Source: Leifsonia sp040686855 (GTDB lineage: Bacteria; Actinomycetota; Actinomycetes; Actinomycetales; Microbacteriaceae). Taken from it: a stretch of 64,000 nucleotides of DNA. The position numbers and the translations under genes are program-made. Below are positions 7,993 through 16,037 of this stretch, in pieces (position 1 is the stretch's first letter; each line of letters starts with the position of its first letter). Location: NCBI RefSeq assembly GCF_040686855.1, contig NZ_JBFBOG010000001.1:558001-622000 (forward strand), in the 5' to 3' direction. The notes under the pieces are model-generated. The model searched no databases. It was not told the origin of the DNA and saw only the letters and a list, made by a program, of their open reading frames with translations.

Positions 7993-9149
7993 CCGACCTG
8001 CGCACCGGCGTCCGCGACGACTTCGCCCAGGTGTTCGGCCGCGAACCCGACGGCGTCTGGTCGGCGCCCGGCCGCGTCAACCTGATCGGCGAGCACACCG
8101 ACTACAACCTCGGCTTCGTGCTCCCGTTCGCGATCAACCGCCGCACGGTCGCCGCGGTCGGCGTGCGCGACGACCGCGTCCTGCGCGTCGGCAGCACGTT
8201 CGCGGACGAGCTGGTGGAGGTATCCCTCGATGAACTGACACCGGAGGCGCTGAGCGGTTGGGCCGCATACCCGCTGGGCGTCGCCTGGTCGCTCGGGGAG
8301 TTCGGCGCCGACCTGGCCGCGGTGCCGGGCGTCGACATCCTGATCGACTCGAACGTGCCGGTCGGCGCGGGGCTGTCGTCCTCCGCCGCGATCGAGAGCG
8401 CCGTCTCCATCGCCCTGAACGAGATCTGGCGGCTCGGGCTCGACCGCCGCACCCTCGCGCGCGTCGGGCAGCGGGCGGAGAACGTCGCCGTCGGCGCCCC
8501 GACCGGCATCATGGACCAGTCGGCCTCCCTGCTCGGTGAGCGCGACGCCGCCGTGTTCCTCGACTGCCGCTCGCTGGAGTCGCAGATCGTGCCGCTCGGC
8601 CTCGAGGACGCCGGGCTCGAAATCCTCATCATCGACACGGGCGTGACCCACGCCCACGCGACCGGCGGGTACGCCGACCGCCGCCGCTCCTGCGAGGAGG
8701 GCGCCCGCATCCTGGGCGTCGAGGCGCTGCGGGATGTCTCGGTCGCCGATCTCGACCGCGCGCGCGAACTGCTCGACGATGTGACGTTCCGCCGCGTCCG
8801 CCACATCGTGACCGAGGACCAGCGCGTGCTGGACACGGTGCGGACCCTGCGCGAGGAGGGACCGGCCGCGATCGGCCCGCTGCTCGACGCCTCCCACGTG
8901 TCCATGCGCGACGACTTCGAGATCTCGGTGCCGGAGCTCGACCTCGCCGTCGAGACCGCGCAGGCGAACGGCGCCATCGGCGCGCGCATGACCGGCGGCG
9001 GCTTCGGCGGCTCGGCGATCGCGCTCGTGCCCTCGGACGCGGTGAGCCGGGTGCTGGTCGCGCTCGACGGCGCGTTCGCCGAGCACGGGTTCGGCCAGCC
9101 GGACCTCTTCACCGTGCGCGCATCGGAGGGCGCCCGCCGCGAGGACTGA
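7989..9149 (+). CDS. galK: Galactokinase
   Basis: This 386-aa GHMP kinase phosphorylates galactose at C1 with ATP. The galactokinase signature GRVNLIGEHTDYN lies near residues 26-40, the GHMP ATP loop VPVGAGLSSSAAIESA at about 122-137, and the C-terminal GARMTGGGFGGSAIAL near 335. Its start overlaps the galT stop by 4 bp. A strong hairpin across its stop codon (9136-9158) probably ends the galTK transcript. No galE is present in this window, so the epimerase must lie elsewhere. Confidence 0.97.
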   Translation: MTDLRTGVRDDFAQVFGREPDGVWSAPGRVNLIGEHTDYNLGFVLPFAINRRTVAAVGVRDDRVLRVGSTFADELVEVSLDELTPEALSGWAAYPLGVAWSLGEFGADLAAVPGVDILIDSNVPVGAGLSSSAAIESAVSIALNEIWRLGLDRRTLARVGQRAENVAVGAPTGIMDQSASLLGERDAAVFLDCRSLESQIVPLGLEDAGLEILIIDTGVTHAHATGGYADRRRSCEEGARILGVEALRDVSVADLDRARELLDDVTFRRVRHIVTEDQRVLDTVRTLREEGPAAIGPLLDASHVSMRDDFEISVPELDLAVETAQANGAIGARMTGGGFGGSAIALVPSDAVSRVLVALDGAFAEHGFGQPDLFTVRASEGARRED

Positions 9150-9158
9150 CCTCGCGGC
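9136..9158 (+). terminator. galK terminator hairpin
   Basis: GCCGCGAGG, a 5-nt loop, then CCTCGCGGC make a perfect 9-bp stem. It covers the galK stop codon (TGA at 9147-9149) and lacks a clear T tract. Confidence 0.55.
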
Positions 9159-9197
9159 GCGCGGCTGTTCACCTGCGCTTTACCCGGCGGGGGTTGG

Positions 9198-10013
9198 ATG
9201 GAGCGGATGACGGAACAGCGTTCGACGGAGCCGGAGGTGACCTGGCTCGACCCGGATACGGTGCAGGTGCGACAGCCGAAGGCGTCGCACTGGGAGGCGC
9301 CGTTCCTCTACCTGCTGTTCGGGCGGGAGCGTTCGCTGCTCATCGACACGGGCGCCACCTCCGACGAGCGCGTGTTCCCGCTGCGGTCCACCGTGGAACG
9401 GCTGACGGCCGACTGGCTGCGTCGCAACCCCGCGGTCTTCACCCGTCCGTACCCGCTGGTCGTGGCGCACTCGCACGCCCACGGCGATCACATCGCCGGA
9501 GACGCGCTGCTGCGCGACCGTCCGGGCACGACCCTCGTCGGCACCAGCCCGGCCGAGGTGATCGGCTTCTTCGGCTTCCGCTCCTGGCCGGACGAGACGG
9601 TTCCGTTCGACCTGGGCAGGCGCGTGGTGGACGTCATCGGCGGCCCGGGCCACGAACCGTCGGCGGTGGTGTTCTTCGACCGTCGGACGGGCATCCTGTT
9701 CACCGGGGACACTGTGCTCCCCGCGCACCTGTACGTGCGCGACCTGGCGCAGTACCGGGCGACGATCGAGCGGCTGATCCGGTTCCGCGACGACCCCACC
9801 GCGCCGGTGCGGGAGCTGCGGGGCGCGCACATCGAGATGTCCGCCTCCCCCGGCGTCGCCTACCCTCCCGGAACGGTCGAGCAGCCCGACGAGGCCGAGC
9901 TGCCGCTGCGCCCGCGCATCCTGGACCGCGTGCTCGCCGCCCTCGACGAGCTGACCGGTGCGGTCGGCGAGCGCGTGGTGCGCCGCCGCTTCATCGTCGT
10001 CATCGACCGCTGA
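9198..10013 (+). CDS. MBL-fold metallo-hydrolase
   Basis: This 271-aa metallo-beta-lactamase fold protein has a metal-binding HSHAHGDH motif near residue 95, a further GGPGHEPSAV histidine and GILFTGDTVLP with the bridging Asp. It resembles the glyoxalase II / general MBL hydrolase group, which are soluble Zn-dependent hydrolases; the substrate is not evident. ATG 9198 is used; ATG 9207 (MTEQRSTEP) is equally possible. It stands alone, convergent with the YbaK-like gene, with a long hairpin element between them. Confidence 0.85.
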   Translation: MERMTEQRSTEPEVTWLDPDTVQVRQPKASHWEAPFLYLLFGRERSLLIDTGATSDERVFPLRSTVERLTADWLRRNPAVFTRPYPLVVAHSHAHGDHIAGDALLRDRPGTTLVGTSPAEVIGFFGFRSWPDETVPFDLGRRVVDVIGGPGHEPSAVVFFDRRTGILFTGDTVLPAHLYVRDLAQYRATIERLIRFRDDPTAPVRELRGAHIEMSASPGVAYPPGTVEQPDEAELPLRPRILDRVLAALDELTGAVGERVVRRRFIVVIDR

Positions 10014-10025
10014 GCGCGCGGCCCG

Positions 10026-10103
10026 GAAGGGCCGCCGAAGTGCAGGTAGTTGCGCGGAAGAGCGGCGTGTCGGCCGCAATTAGCTGCCCTTCGGCGGCCC
10101 TTC
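10026..10103. repeat. Long intergenic hairpin, element A
   Basis: An arm of 29 nt (10026-10054) is complementary to 10075-10103 in 26 of 29 positions, the outer 15 perfectly (GAAGGGCCGCCGAAG). The loop of 20 nt contains CGGCGTGT (10063-10070), the complement of ACACGCCG. It lies between two convergent genes and may act as a bidirectional terminator. It shares the core with elements B, C and D. Confidence 0.8.
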
Positions 10104-10118
10104 TCCTCGAGGGAGGGG

Positions 10119-10607
10119 CTAGGGAGTGACGGGCGAGGGGGTGCCGTGGGTGAGGCGGACCAACTCGTCGAAGGTGGTCGGGAAGACGGTGTGGGCGTGG
10201 CCCGCGGCGGCCCAGACCTCCGGGTAGCCGGCGAGCGCTTCGTCGACGACGGTGCGGAGCGGCGCGGGATGGCCGACGGGAGCGACGCCGCCGATGGTCT
10301 GGCCGGTCGCCGCCTTGACGGTGTCGGGGTCGGCCCGGCGGATGCGTCCGCCCAGCCGCTCGCCGAGGAAGGCGGTGTCGACGCGGTGCGCGCCCGACGT
10401 CATGACGAGCAGCGGCTCGCCGTCGAGCGTGAAGACGAGGGAGTTCGCGATGGCGCCCACCTCGACGCCGAGCTCCGCGGCGGCGGCGACGGCCGTCGGC
10501 GTCGCCGTGTGGAACCAGCGCACGCGCGGCTCCACCCCTGCCGCGAGGAGTGCCGCCTCGACCCGCTCGACGGCGGGATGCGTCCGCTCGGCGGATTCGT
10601 CGGTCAT
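10119..10607 (-). CDS. YbaK/EbsC-type aminoacyl-tRNA deacylase
   Basis: This 162-aa protein has a YbaK/ProX-like editing domain: FHTATPTAVAAAAELGVEVG, ANSLVFTLDGEPLLVMTSG, GQTIGGVAPVGHP and a C-terminal VWAAAGHAHTVFPTTFDELVRLT. It probably hydrolyses mischarged tRNA (Cys- or Ala-tRNAPro type) in trans. The position of the YbaK lysine in KTLV-type motifs appears to be Asn or Ser here (IANSLVF), so specificity may differ from E. coli YbaK. Its start overlaps the folD stop by 4 bp, so the two are coupled. Confidence 0.88.
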   Translation of the reverse strand: MTDESAERTHPAVERVEAALLAAGVEPRVRWFHTATPTAVAAAAELGVEVGAIANSLVFTLDGEPLLVMTSGAHRVDTAFLGERLGGRIRRADPDTVKAATGQTIGGVAPVGHPAPLRTVVDEALAGYPEVWAAAGHAHTVFPTTFDELVRLTHGTPSPVTP

Positions 10608-11485
10608 GCCAGCTCCCTCTCGGCCGCCTCGACGATGTTCTGAAGCAGCAGCGCGCGCGTCATGGGGCCGACACCGCCCGGGTTGGGCGAGATCCAGGAG
10701 GCGACCTCGGCCACCTCGGGCGCGACGTCTCCGGCGACCACGCTCTTGCCGGTCACCGGGTCCTCGATGCGGCTCACGCCCACGTCGAGCACGACCGCGC
10801 CCGGCTTCACGTCGTCGGCGGTGATCAGCCCGGCGACGCCCGCCGCGGAGATGATCACGTCGGCCCTCCGCAGGTGCTCGCCGAGCGACCGGGTGCCGGT
10901 GTGCGTGAGGGTGACGGTCGCGTTGAACTCGCGCCGGGTGAGCAGCGCGCCGATCGAGCGGCCGACGGTGACGCCGCGGCCGACCACAACGACGTCCGCG
11001 CCGCGCAGGTCGACGCCGTGGCGTGTCATCAGCTCGATGACGCCGCGCGGCGTGCACGGCAGCGGCGACGTGATCGGGTCGTTGGCGTTCAGCACGAGAC
11101 GGCCGAGGTTCGTCGGGTGCAGCCCGTCCGCATCCTTCGCCGGTTCGACCAGCTCGAGGATGGCGTGGGTGTCGAGGTGCGCGGGCAGCGGCAGCTGGAC
11201 GATGAACCCCGTGCAGTCGGGGTCGGCGTTGAGGTCTTCGACCACGGCCTCCAGCTCCGCCTGCGAGATGTCGGCGGGAAGGTCGCGGCGGAGGGATGCG
11301 ATGCCGACCTCCGCGCAGTCGCGGTGCTTGCCCGCGACGTACCACTGCGAGCCGGGGTCGTCGCCGACGAGGATGGTGCCGAGCCCCGGCACGACACCCT
11401 TCTCACGCAGCGCCGCCACCCGCTCCCGCAGCTCCGCCTTGATCTCGGCCGCGGTCGCCTTGCCGTCGAGTATCTGCGCAGTCAC
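10604..11485 (-). CDS. folD: Methylenetetrahydrofolate dehydrogenase/cyclohydrolase
   Basis: This 293-aa bifunctional enzyme converts 5,10-methylene-THF to 10-formyl-THF. Motifs include YVAGKHRDCAEVGI (the K of the YxxxK motif), GFIVQLPLPAHLD, PCTPRGVIEL, the dinucleotide loop VVGRGVTVGRSIGALL and the C-terminal PNPGGVGPMT. I chose the GTG at 11485 because AAGGAGAG lies at good spacing. An upstream in-frame ATG (11518) would give a longer start but falls inside hairpin element B, so it is unlikely. The gene provides one-carbon units with the upstream co-directional glyA. Confidence 0.96.
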   Translation of the reverse strand: MTAQILDGKATAAEIKAELRERVAALREKGVVPGLGTILVGDDPGSQWYVAGKHRDCAEVGIASLRRDLPADISQAELEAVVEDLNADPDCTGFIVQLPLPAHLDTHAILELVEPAKDADGLHPTNLGRLVLNANDPITSPLPCTPRGVIELMTRHGVDLRGADVVVVGRGVTVGRSIGALLTRREFNATVTLTHTGTRSLGEHLRRADVIISAAGVAGLITADDVKPGAVVLDVGVSRIEDPVTGKSVVAGDVAPEVAEVASWISPNPGGVGPMTRALLLQNIVEAAERELA

Positions 11486-11508
11486 ACGCTCTCCTTGTGT
11501 CTCCCCCA

Positions 11509-11568
11509 TCGAGTACACGAAGAATGCACGGGACGCGCCGTGGCGGCGTGCACTCTTCGTGTACTCGA
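11509..11568. repeat. Long intergenic hairpin, element B
   Basis: Arms 11509-11529 and 11548-11568 are complementary at 20 of 21 positions (the exception is a G-T type pair). The loop is 18 nt and its 3' flank carries CGGCGTGC, the complement of GCACGCCG. It separates co-directional glyA and folD. Its arm (CGAGTACACGAAGAATGCAC) differs at two positions from the arm of element D inside the NagZ-type gene at 33867. Confidence 0.85.
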
Positions 11569-11582
11569 CGGAGGGTTGCGGG

Positions 11583-12908
11583 TCAGATGGAGGACGGGAG
11601 CTCGACGGGGAAGCCCTCCTGGCCGGACGCGGTCAGGCCCGGGTAGAGCGGGAAGGCGGCGGTGAGGGCGTCCACGCGGGCGCGCAGCGCCTTCGTGTCG
11701 GCACCCGGACGCAGCGCGAGCGCGATGATGTCGGCCACCTCGGTGAACTCGGTGTCACCGAAGCCGCGGGTCGCGAGCGCGGGCGTGCCGATGCGGAGAC
11801 CGGAGGTCACCATCGGCGGCCGCGGGTCGAACGGCACCGCGTTGCGGTTGACCGTGATGCCGACCTCGTGCAGCACGTCCTCGGCCTGCTGGCCGTCGAG
11901 CTCCGACGTGCGGAGGTCGGCGAGCACCAGGTGCACGTCGGTGCCGCCGGTGAGCACGTCCACGCCTGCCGCGCGGGAGTCGTCGGCGGTCAGACGCTCG
12001 GCGAGGATCTGCGCGCCGCGGATGGTGCGCTCCTGGCGGTCCTTGAACTCCTCGGTCGCGGCGAGCTTGAACGCGGTCGCCTTCGCGGCGATCACGTGCA
12101 TCAGCGGGCCGCCCTGCTGACCCGGGAAGACGTTGGAGTTGAGCTTCTTCGCCAGCTCGGTGTCGCGGCTGACGATGAAACCGGAGCGCGGGCCGCCGAT
12201 GGTCTTGTGCACGGTCGACGAGACGACGTCGGCGTGCGGGACGGGCGACGGGTGGAGCCCCGCGGCGACGAGGCCGGCGAAGTGCGCCATGTCGACCCAC
12301 AGCTTGGCGCCCACCTCGTCCGCGATCTCGCGGAACGCGGCGAAATCGAGCTGGCGCGGGTACGCCGACCAGCCGGCGATGATGACCTGCGGCTTGTGCT
12401 CGAGGGCCTTGTCGCGCACGACGTTCATGTCGACGAGGAACGACTCGGGGTCGACGCCGTAGGACACGGCGTTGTAGAGCTTGCCGGAGAAGTTGAGCTT
12501 CATTCCATGGGTCAGGTGGCCGCCGTGCGACAGCTCCAGGCCCAGGATGGTGTCGCCGGGCGTCGCGATGGCGGACAGCACGGCGGCGTTGGCCGACGCG
12601 CCGGAGTGCGGCTGGACGTTGGCGTACTCGGCGCCGAAGAGGGCCTTCGCCCGGTCGATCGCCAGCTGCTCGGCGATGTCGACGTACTCGCAGCCGCCGT
12701 AGTAGCGGCGGCCCGGGTAGCCCTCGGCGTACTTGTTGGTGAGCACCGACCCGACCGCTTCGAGCACGGCGCGGGGCACGAAGTTCTCGGACGCGATCAT
12801 CTCGAGGTAGTCGCGCTGACGGCCGAGCTCCAGCTGGAGGACCTCGGCGATCTCGGGGTCGACCTCGGAGAGAGGCGCTGTGAACGTGGAGGGCAACGTG
12901 TCGGTCAA
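11583..12908 (-). CDS. glyA: Serine hydroxymethyltransferase
   Basis: This 441-aa PLP enzyme interconverts serine and glycine with THF. Diagnostic features are YLEMIASENFVP, NKYAEGYPGRRYYGGCE, LELSHGGHLTHG, the PLP-lysine motif SSTVHKTIGGPRSG and a C-terminal GLRIGTPALATRGF. I selected TTG at 12908 (TTG ACC GAC ACG), which follows AAGGAG at seven bases; the frame is open further upstream, but those residues (MGKGSGGWPL...) do not look like SHMT. It is followed by folD after hairpin B. A leader of about 130 nt with two related palindromes precedes it. Confidence 0.96.
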   Translation of the reverse strand: MTDTLPSTFTAPLSEVDPEIAEVLQLELGRQRDYLEMIASENFVPRAVLEAVGSVLTNKYAEGYPGRRYYGGCEYVDIAEQLAIDRAKALFGAEYANVQPHSGASANAAVLSAIATPGDTILGLELSHGGHLTHGMKLNFSGKLYNAVSYGVDPESFLVDMNVVRDKALEHKPQVIIAGWSAYPRQLDFAAFREIADEVGAKLWVDMAHFAGLVAAGLHPSPVPHADVVSSTVHKTIGGPRSGFIVSRDTELAKKLNSNVFPGQQGGPLMHVIAAKATAFKLAATEEFKDRQERTIRGAQILAERLTADDSRAAGVDVLTGGTDVHLVLADLRTSELDGQQAEDVLHEVGITVNRNAVPFDPRPPMVTSGLRIGTPALATRGFGDTEFTEVADIIALALRPGADTKALRARVDALTAAFPLYPGLTASGQEGFPVELPSSI

Positions 12909-13078
12909 AACCGGCTCCTTCGTACAGGGATGGACCATCTGCGTATCGACCCAGGCGCGCGGCCGAATCCACCCGTGTTCAAGGAGGTTGCGTGTCGCTC
13001 CCCGATGGTGACCATCTGAGCGCCAGTTGCGACGTGGGACAGCATAGCAAAGCGGCCACCCGCCGGAACCCTTGCCCA
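12909..13078 (-). promoter_or_regulatory. glyA 5' leader with repeated palindromes
   Basis: The region contains a weak -10-like TATGCT (reverse strand, near 13044) and two related dyads: GATGGTGACCATC at 13004-13016 and GATGGACCATC at 12929-12939. Read in the glyA direction, both copies begin CAGATGGTC. The first can also sit in the loop of a CGCTC/GAGCG stem. It could be a repressor-binding pair or a structured RNA regulator; I do not recognise a known riboswitch. Confidence 0.35.
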
Positions 13079-13172
13079 TTAGTTAGGAGCCCTGCAATAC
13101 TCGCTTCTGGTCGACCAGCGGGGGTGGCGGTGCCGGCCGGTCCGCACTCCCCCGAGCCTCCAGGAGCCCACC

Positions 13173-14690
13173 GTGGTCGTGCCCCGCCCCGTCCGCACCG
13201 AGAATTCCGCGGCGTCCCCGTTCGTGCTGACCGACTCCGCGCGCATCAGCGTCGCGGGTGCGGGTGCCGACGGAGTGGCCCGTCTGCTGTCCGCAGAACT
13301 CGCGTCGGACTGCGGCCGCGAGCCCGCGATCGTGGCCGAACCGCCCGCCTACGGCGACATCGCGATCGTCATCGCGCCGGGTGAGGGACCGCACGAGGAC
13401 GGCTCGGACAGCGCGGAGGGCTACACCGTCGAGGTCTCGGCCGAGGGCGTCCGGATCGGCGCAGCGACCACCGCAGGCGCGTTCTGGGGTGTGCAGACCC
13501 TGCGCCAGCTGCTGCCCGCCGTCTGCGAGGGCGACCCGCTCACGATCGACGCCGTCCGCGTCCACGACCACCCCCGGTACGCGTATCGCGGCGCGATGCT
13601 GGATGTGGCGCGCCACTTCTTCACACCGGCCGAGGTGAAGCGGTTCATCGACGCGATCGTCCTGCTCAAGCTGAACCACCTGCACCTGCACCTGACCGAC
13701 GACCAGGGCTGGCGCCTCCAGATCGAGTCGTGGCCGGAGCTGACCCGGGTCGGCGGGTCGACCGGCAGCGATGGCAGCCGCGGCGGCTTCTACACGCAGG
13801 CCGAGTTCCGCGAGCTCGTCGCCTACGCCGCCGAGCGGCACATCACCGTCGTCCCAGAGATCGACATGCCGGGCCACACCAACGCGGCGCTCGCGTCGTA
13901 TCCCGAGCTCAACCCGAGCGGCGTCGCGCCGGCGCTGTACACCGGATCGGAGGTCGGCTTCAGCACCCTGCGCACCGGCGACCCGGTCACGCAGCGCTTC
14001 GTCCGGGATGTGATCCGGGAGGTCGCGGCCCTCACGCCGGGTCGGTACCTCCACCTCGGCGGCGACGAGTGCCTGAGCACGAGCGACGCCGACTTCGCCG
14101 CGTTCGTGCAGGATGCGTTCCGCGTCGTCGCCGAGAACGGCAAGACGCCCGTGGGCTGGCACGAGGTGGGCAAGGCCGGCGGTCTCCCCCCGGGCACCAT
14201 CGGCCAGTACTGGGACTTCACCGCCCCGCGCGGCCGCGCCGCCGAGCTGGCGCTCGCGTTCGTCCGCGAGGGCGGGTCCGTGATCATGTCGCCGTCCGAC
14301 GTCGCCTACCTCGACATCGTGTACGCCGACGGCGACGCGATCGGGCAGGACTGGACGGGCGGCCCGACCACGCTCCGCGACTCTTTCGTCTGGGACCCGG
14401 CGCGCATCGTCCCCGGCCTCGGCGATGCGCACATCCTCGGTGTGGAGGCGCCGCTCTGGACCGAGACGGTCGCGACGATCGAAGAGGTGGAGCAGATGGT
14501 CTTCCCGCGGCTTGCGGCCGTCGCCGAGGTCGGCTGGTCGACAGCCCCGGCTGACACCGAGCCCGTAGTCGCGGCGCGCGACCTGGCGGACTTCTCCGAC
14601 CGGCTGGCGTCGCTCGCCGAGCACTGGGACGCTGCGGGGACGAAGTACCGCCGCGTCCCGGAGGTCAGGTGGCCGGAACGCGTGGGCTGA
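13173..14690 (+). CDS. Beta-N-acetylhexosaminidase, GH20
   Basis: This 505-aa glycosidase is predicted to remove terminal beta-linked GlcNAc or GalNAc. A GH20b-like N-terminal domain (to about residue 125) precedes a TIM barrel: YRGAMLDVARHFF, LHLTDDQGWRLQIESWPELT, VVPEIDMPGHTNAAL, and the catalytic Asp-Glu pair in LHLGGDEC (residues 298-299). C-terminal WGTE-type EAPLWTETV completes the site. GTG 13173 follows AGGAG by six bases. No signal peptide is visible, so it probably acts on imported oligosaccharides. It lies near the amino-sugar importer at 16-19 kb and may feed it. Confidence 0.93.
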   Translation: MVVPRPVRTENSAASPFVLTDSARISVAGAGADGVARLLSAELASDCGREPAIVAEPPAYGDIAIVIAPGEGPHEDGSDSAEGYTVEVSAEGVRIGAATTAGAFWGVQTLRQLLPAVCEGDPLTIDAVRVHDHPRYAYRGAMLDVARHFFTPAEVKRFIDAIVLLKLNHLHLHLTDDQGWRLQIESWPELTRVGGSTGSDGSRGGFYTQAEFRELVAYAAERHITVVPEIDMPGHTNAALASYPELNPSGVAPALYTGSEVGFSTLRTGDPVTQRFVRDVIREVAALTPGRYLHLGGDECLSTSDADFAAFVQDAFRVVAENGKTPVGWHEVGKAGGLPPGTIGQYWDFTAPRGRAAELALAFVREGGSVIMSPSDVAYLDIVYADGDAIGQDWTGGPTTLRDSFVWDPARIVPGLGDAHILGVEAPLWTETVATIEEVEQMVFPRLAAVAEVGWSTAPADTEPVVAARDLADFSDRLASLAEHWDAAGTKYRRVPEVRWPERVG

Positions 14691-14705
14691 GGCCTGTCGC
14701 CCGGC

Positions 14706-15950
14706 TCACGGGTACCCGATGAACCACAGCAGCGCCAGCGCCACCGGCTGGAGCGCGATGCACGCGATCAGCGTCGCCTTCCGCGCGCGGCGGTTGCGCG
14801 TCAGCCCGCGCGCCCCCGCGAGGGGCGACAGCGGCAGCAGCAGCCGGAACGTGCTCTGCTGCGGCAGGAACACCGCGAACAGGTAGAGCCCGTAGCTGGC
14901 TGCGTACGCGACCACGTCCGTCCCGAGCGCGCGCACCGACGGCCGGGTCACGATCCAGACGAAGCCCGCGACGATCCCGATGACGATCAGGGCGCCCAGG
15001 ATGCTGAGGTACCGCCAGCTGAGCAGGAACCACGGCGTCAGCGGGATGAACGCGACCTTGCCGATGAAGCCCGTCCACCACGACAGCTCGGTGGCGACGT
15101 AGGCGTCGCCCGTCCCGGTCACCGCCGCGGCGATGATCGGCCACGACATCCCCGCGACCGCCATGACGGCTCCCGTCACGATCATGCTCAGCCGTTCGCG
15201 CGGACGGAACGGCTCGCCCCCGCGCCGCACCTGCAGCATCCGGATCAGCAGCACGATCGCGAGCGCCAGGGGAAGCGCCAGCGCGCCGGGGCGCGTGAAG
15301 GCCGCCGCCACACCGAACGGCAGCATCAGCCAGTACCGCCGCTGGATCATCGTCAGCAGCGCCCCGAACATCAGGAAGAAGAACAGGCTCTCGGCGTACG
15401 CGATCTGCAGCACGAACGAGAGCGGTCCGAAGCAGAAGAACGCGGTCGCCCAGAACGCGCTCGACACGCCCGCGCGCGCCGCCACCAGGCGGAACAGGAC
15501 GACGCTCGCCGCAGCACCGAACACCATGGCGACCGCGACCCCGGCCGGGTAGAAGTCCATCCCGGTCACGAAGGTCAGCGCCCGGACGATGATCGGGTAC
15601 AGCGGCAGGAACGCCCACGGGTTCTGCTGCACCGAGCCGTCGGCGTCGAGCGGCAGCGAGGTCGGATAGCCCTGCTCGACGATCTGGCTGTAGTACGCGC
15701 CGTCCCAGGAGCCGGAGAACGTGAAGAACGTCGGATCCATCCGCGGGCTGGCGTACTCCCAGTGCCCGATGTTGGCCGCGATGAACAGCGCGAGCATGAG
15801 CGCCGTCGTCAGCAGCCGTGACACGGCGTACATCACGAGCACCGCCGCCCACCAGGGCACCTCGCGGCCGGCGAAACGCAGCCGCCTGGGTACGGCGAGC
15901 GGTGCGGCCGTGAGAACCGGTCGCCGGGTGCTCGTGGTTTCCGCTGTCAT
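14706..15950 (-). CDS. PIG-V-like membrane mannosyltransferase
   Basis: This 414-aa polytopic membrane protein has about 10-11 helices. GSWDGAYYSQIVEQGYP (about residues 80-96) and NPWAFLPLYPIIVRAL resemble the WDxxxY and FFPLYP motifs of the PIG-V/GT-C glycosyltransferases, which use polyprenyl-phosphate sugar donors. It is likely to add mannose to a cell-envelope acceptor; donor and acceptor are not known. It lies downstream of the ABC permease genes on the same strand but is separated by a hairpin (15998-16018), so it is probably a separate unit. Confidence 0.78.
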   Translation of the reverse strand: MTAETTSTRRPVLTAAPLAVPRRLRFAGREVPWWAAVLVMYAVSRLLTTALMLALFIAANIGHWEYASPRMDPTFFTFSGSWDGAYYSQIVEQGYPTSLPLDADGSVQQNPWAFLPLYPIIVRALTFVTGMDFYPAGVAVAMVFGAAASVVLFRLVAARAGVSSAFWATAFFCFGPLSFVLQIAYAESLFFFLMFGALLTMIQRRYWLMLPFGVAAAFTRPGALALPLALAIVLLIRMLQVRRGGEPFRPRERLSMIVTGAVMAVAGMSWPIIAAAVTGTGDAYVATELSWWTGFIGKVAFIPLTPWFLLSWRYLSILGALIVIGIVAGFVWIVTRPSVRALGTDVVAYAASYGLYLFAVFLPQQSTFRLLLPLSPLAGARGLTRNRRARKATLIACIALQPVALALLWFIGYP

Positions 15951-15997
15951 CGTTCCATCCGTGAGGCCGCCCCGCTGATTTCGCCTCTTGGATGGTA

Positions 15998-16018
15998 CCC
16001 GCGCGGGATGTGCGCGGG
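15998..16018 (-). terminator. Hairpin after the sugar ABC operon
   Basis: CCCGCGC (15998-16004), a 7-nt loop and GCGCGGG (16012-16018) form a perfect stem 20 bp after the permease stop codon. There is no T tract. Confidence 0.45.
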
Positions 16019-16037
16019 GACCGGTTGACTTGGGGTC

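Noticed and set aside
6793..9149. A missing galE hidden on the other strand of the galactose locus
   Set aside because: No Rossmann epimerase motif (GGxGFIG) was found in any frame near galTK.
11486..11518. Upstream ATG start for folD (MYSMGETQGER...)
   Set aside because: It lies within hairpin element B, whereas GTG 11485 has a good Shine-Dalgarno and gives the normal FolD N-terminus.
12909..13078. Glycine, SAM or THF riboswitch upstream of glyA
   Set aside because: None of the conserved motifs of these riboswitch classes was recognised, so only palindromes are reported.
12909..13079. Longer glyA protein beginning MGKGSGGWPL
   Set aside because: The added residues do not resemble SHMT, and TTG 12908 has an AAGGAG ribosome site seven bases upstream.
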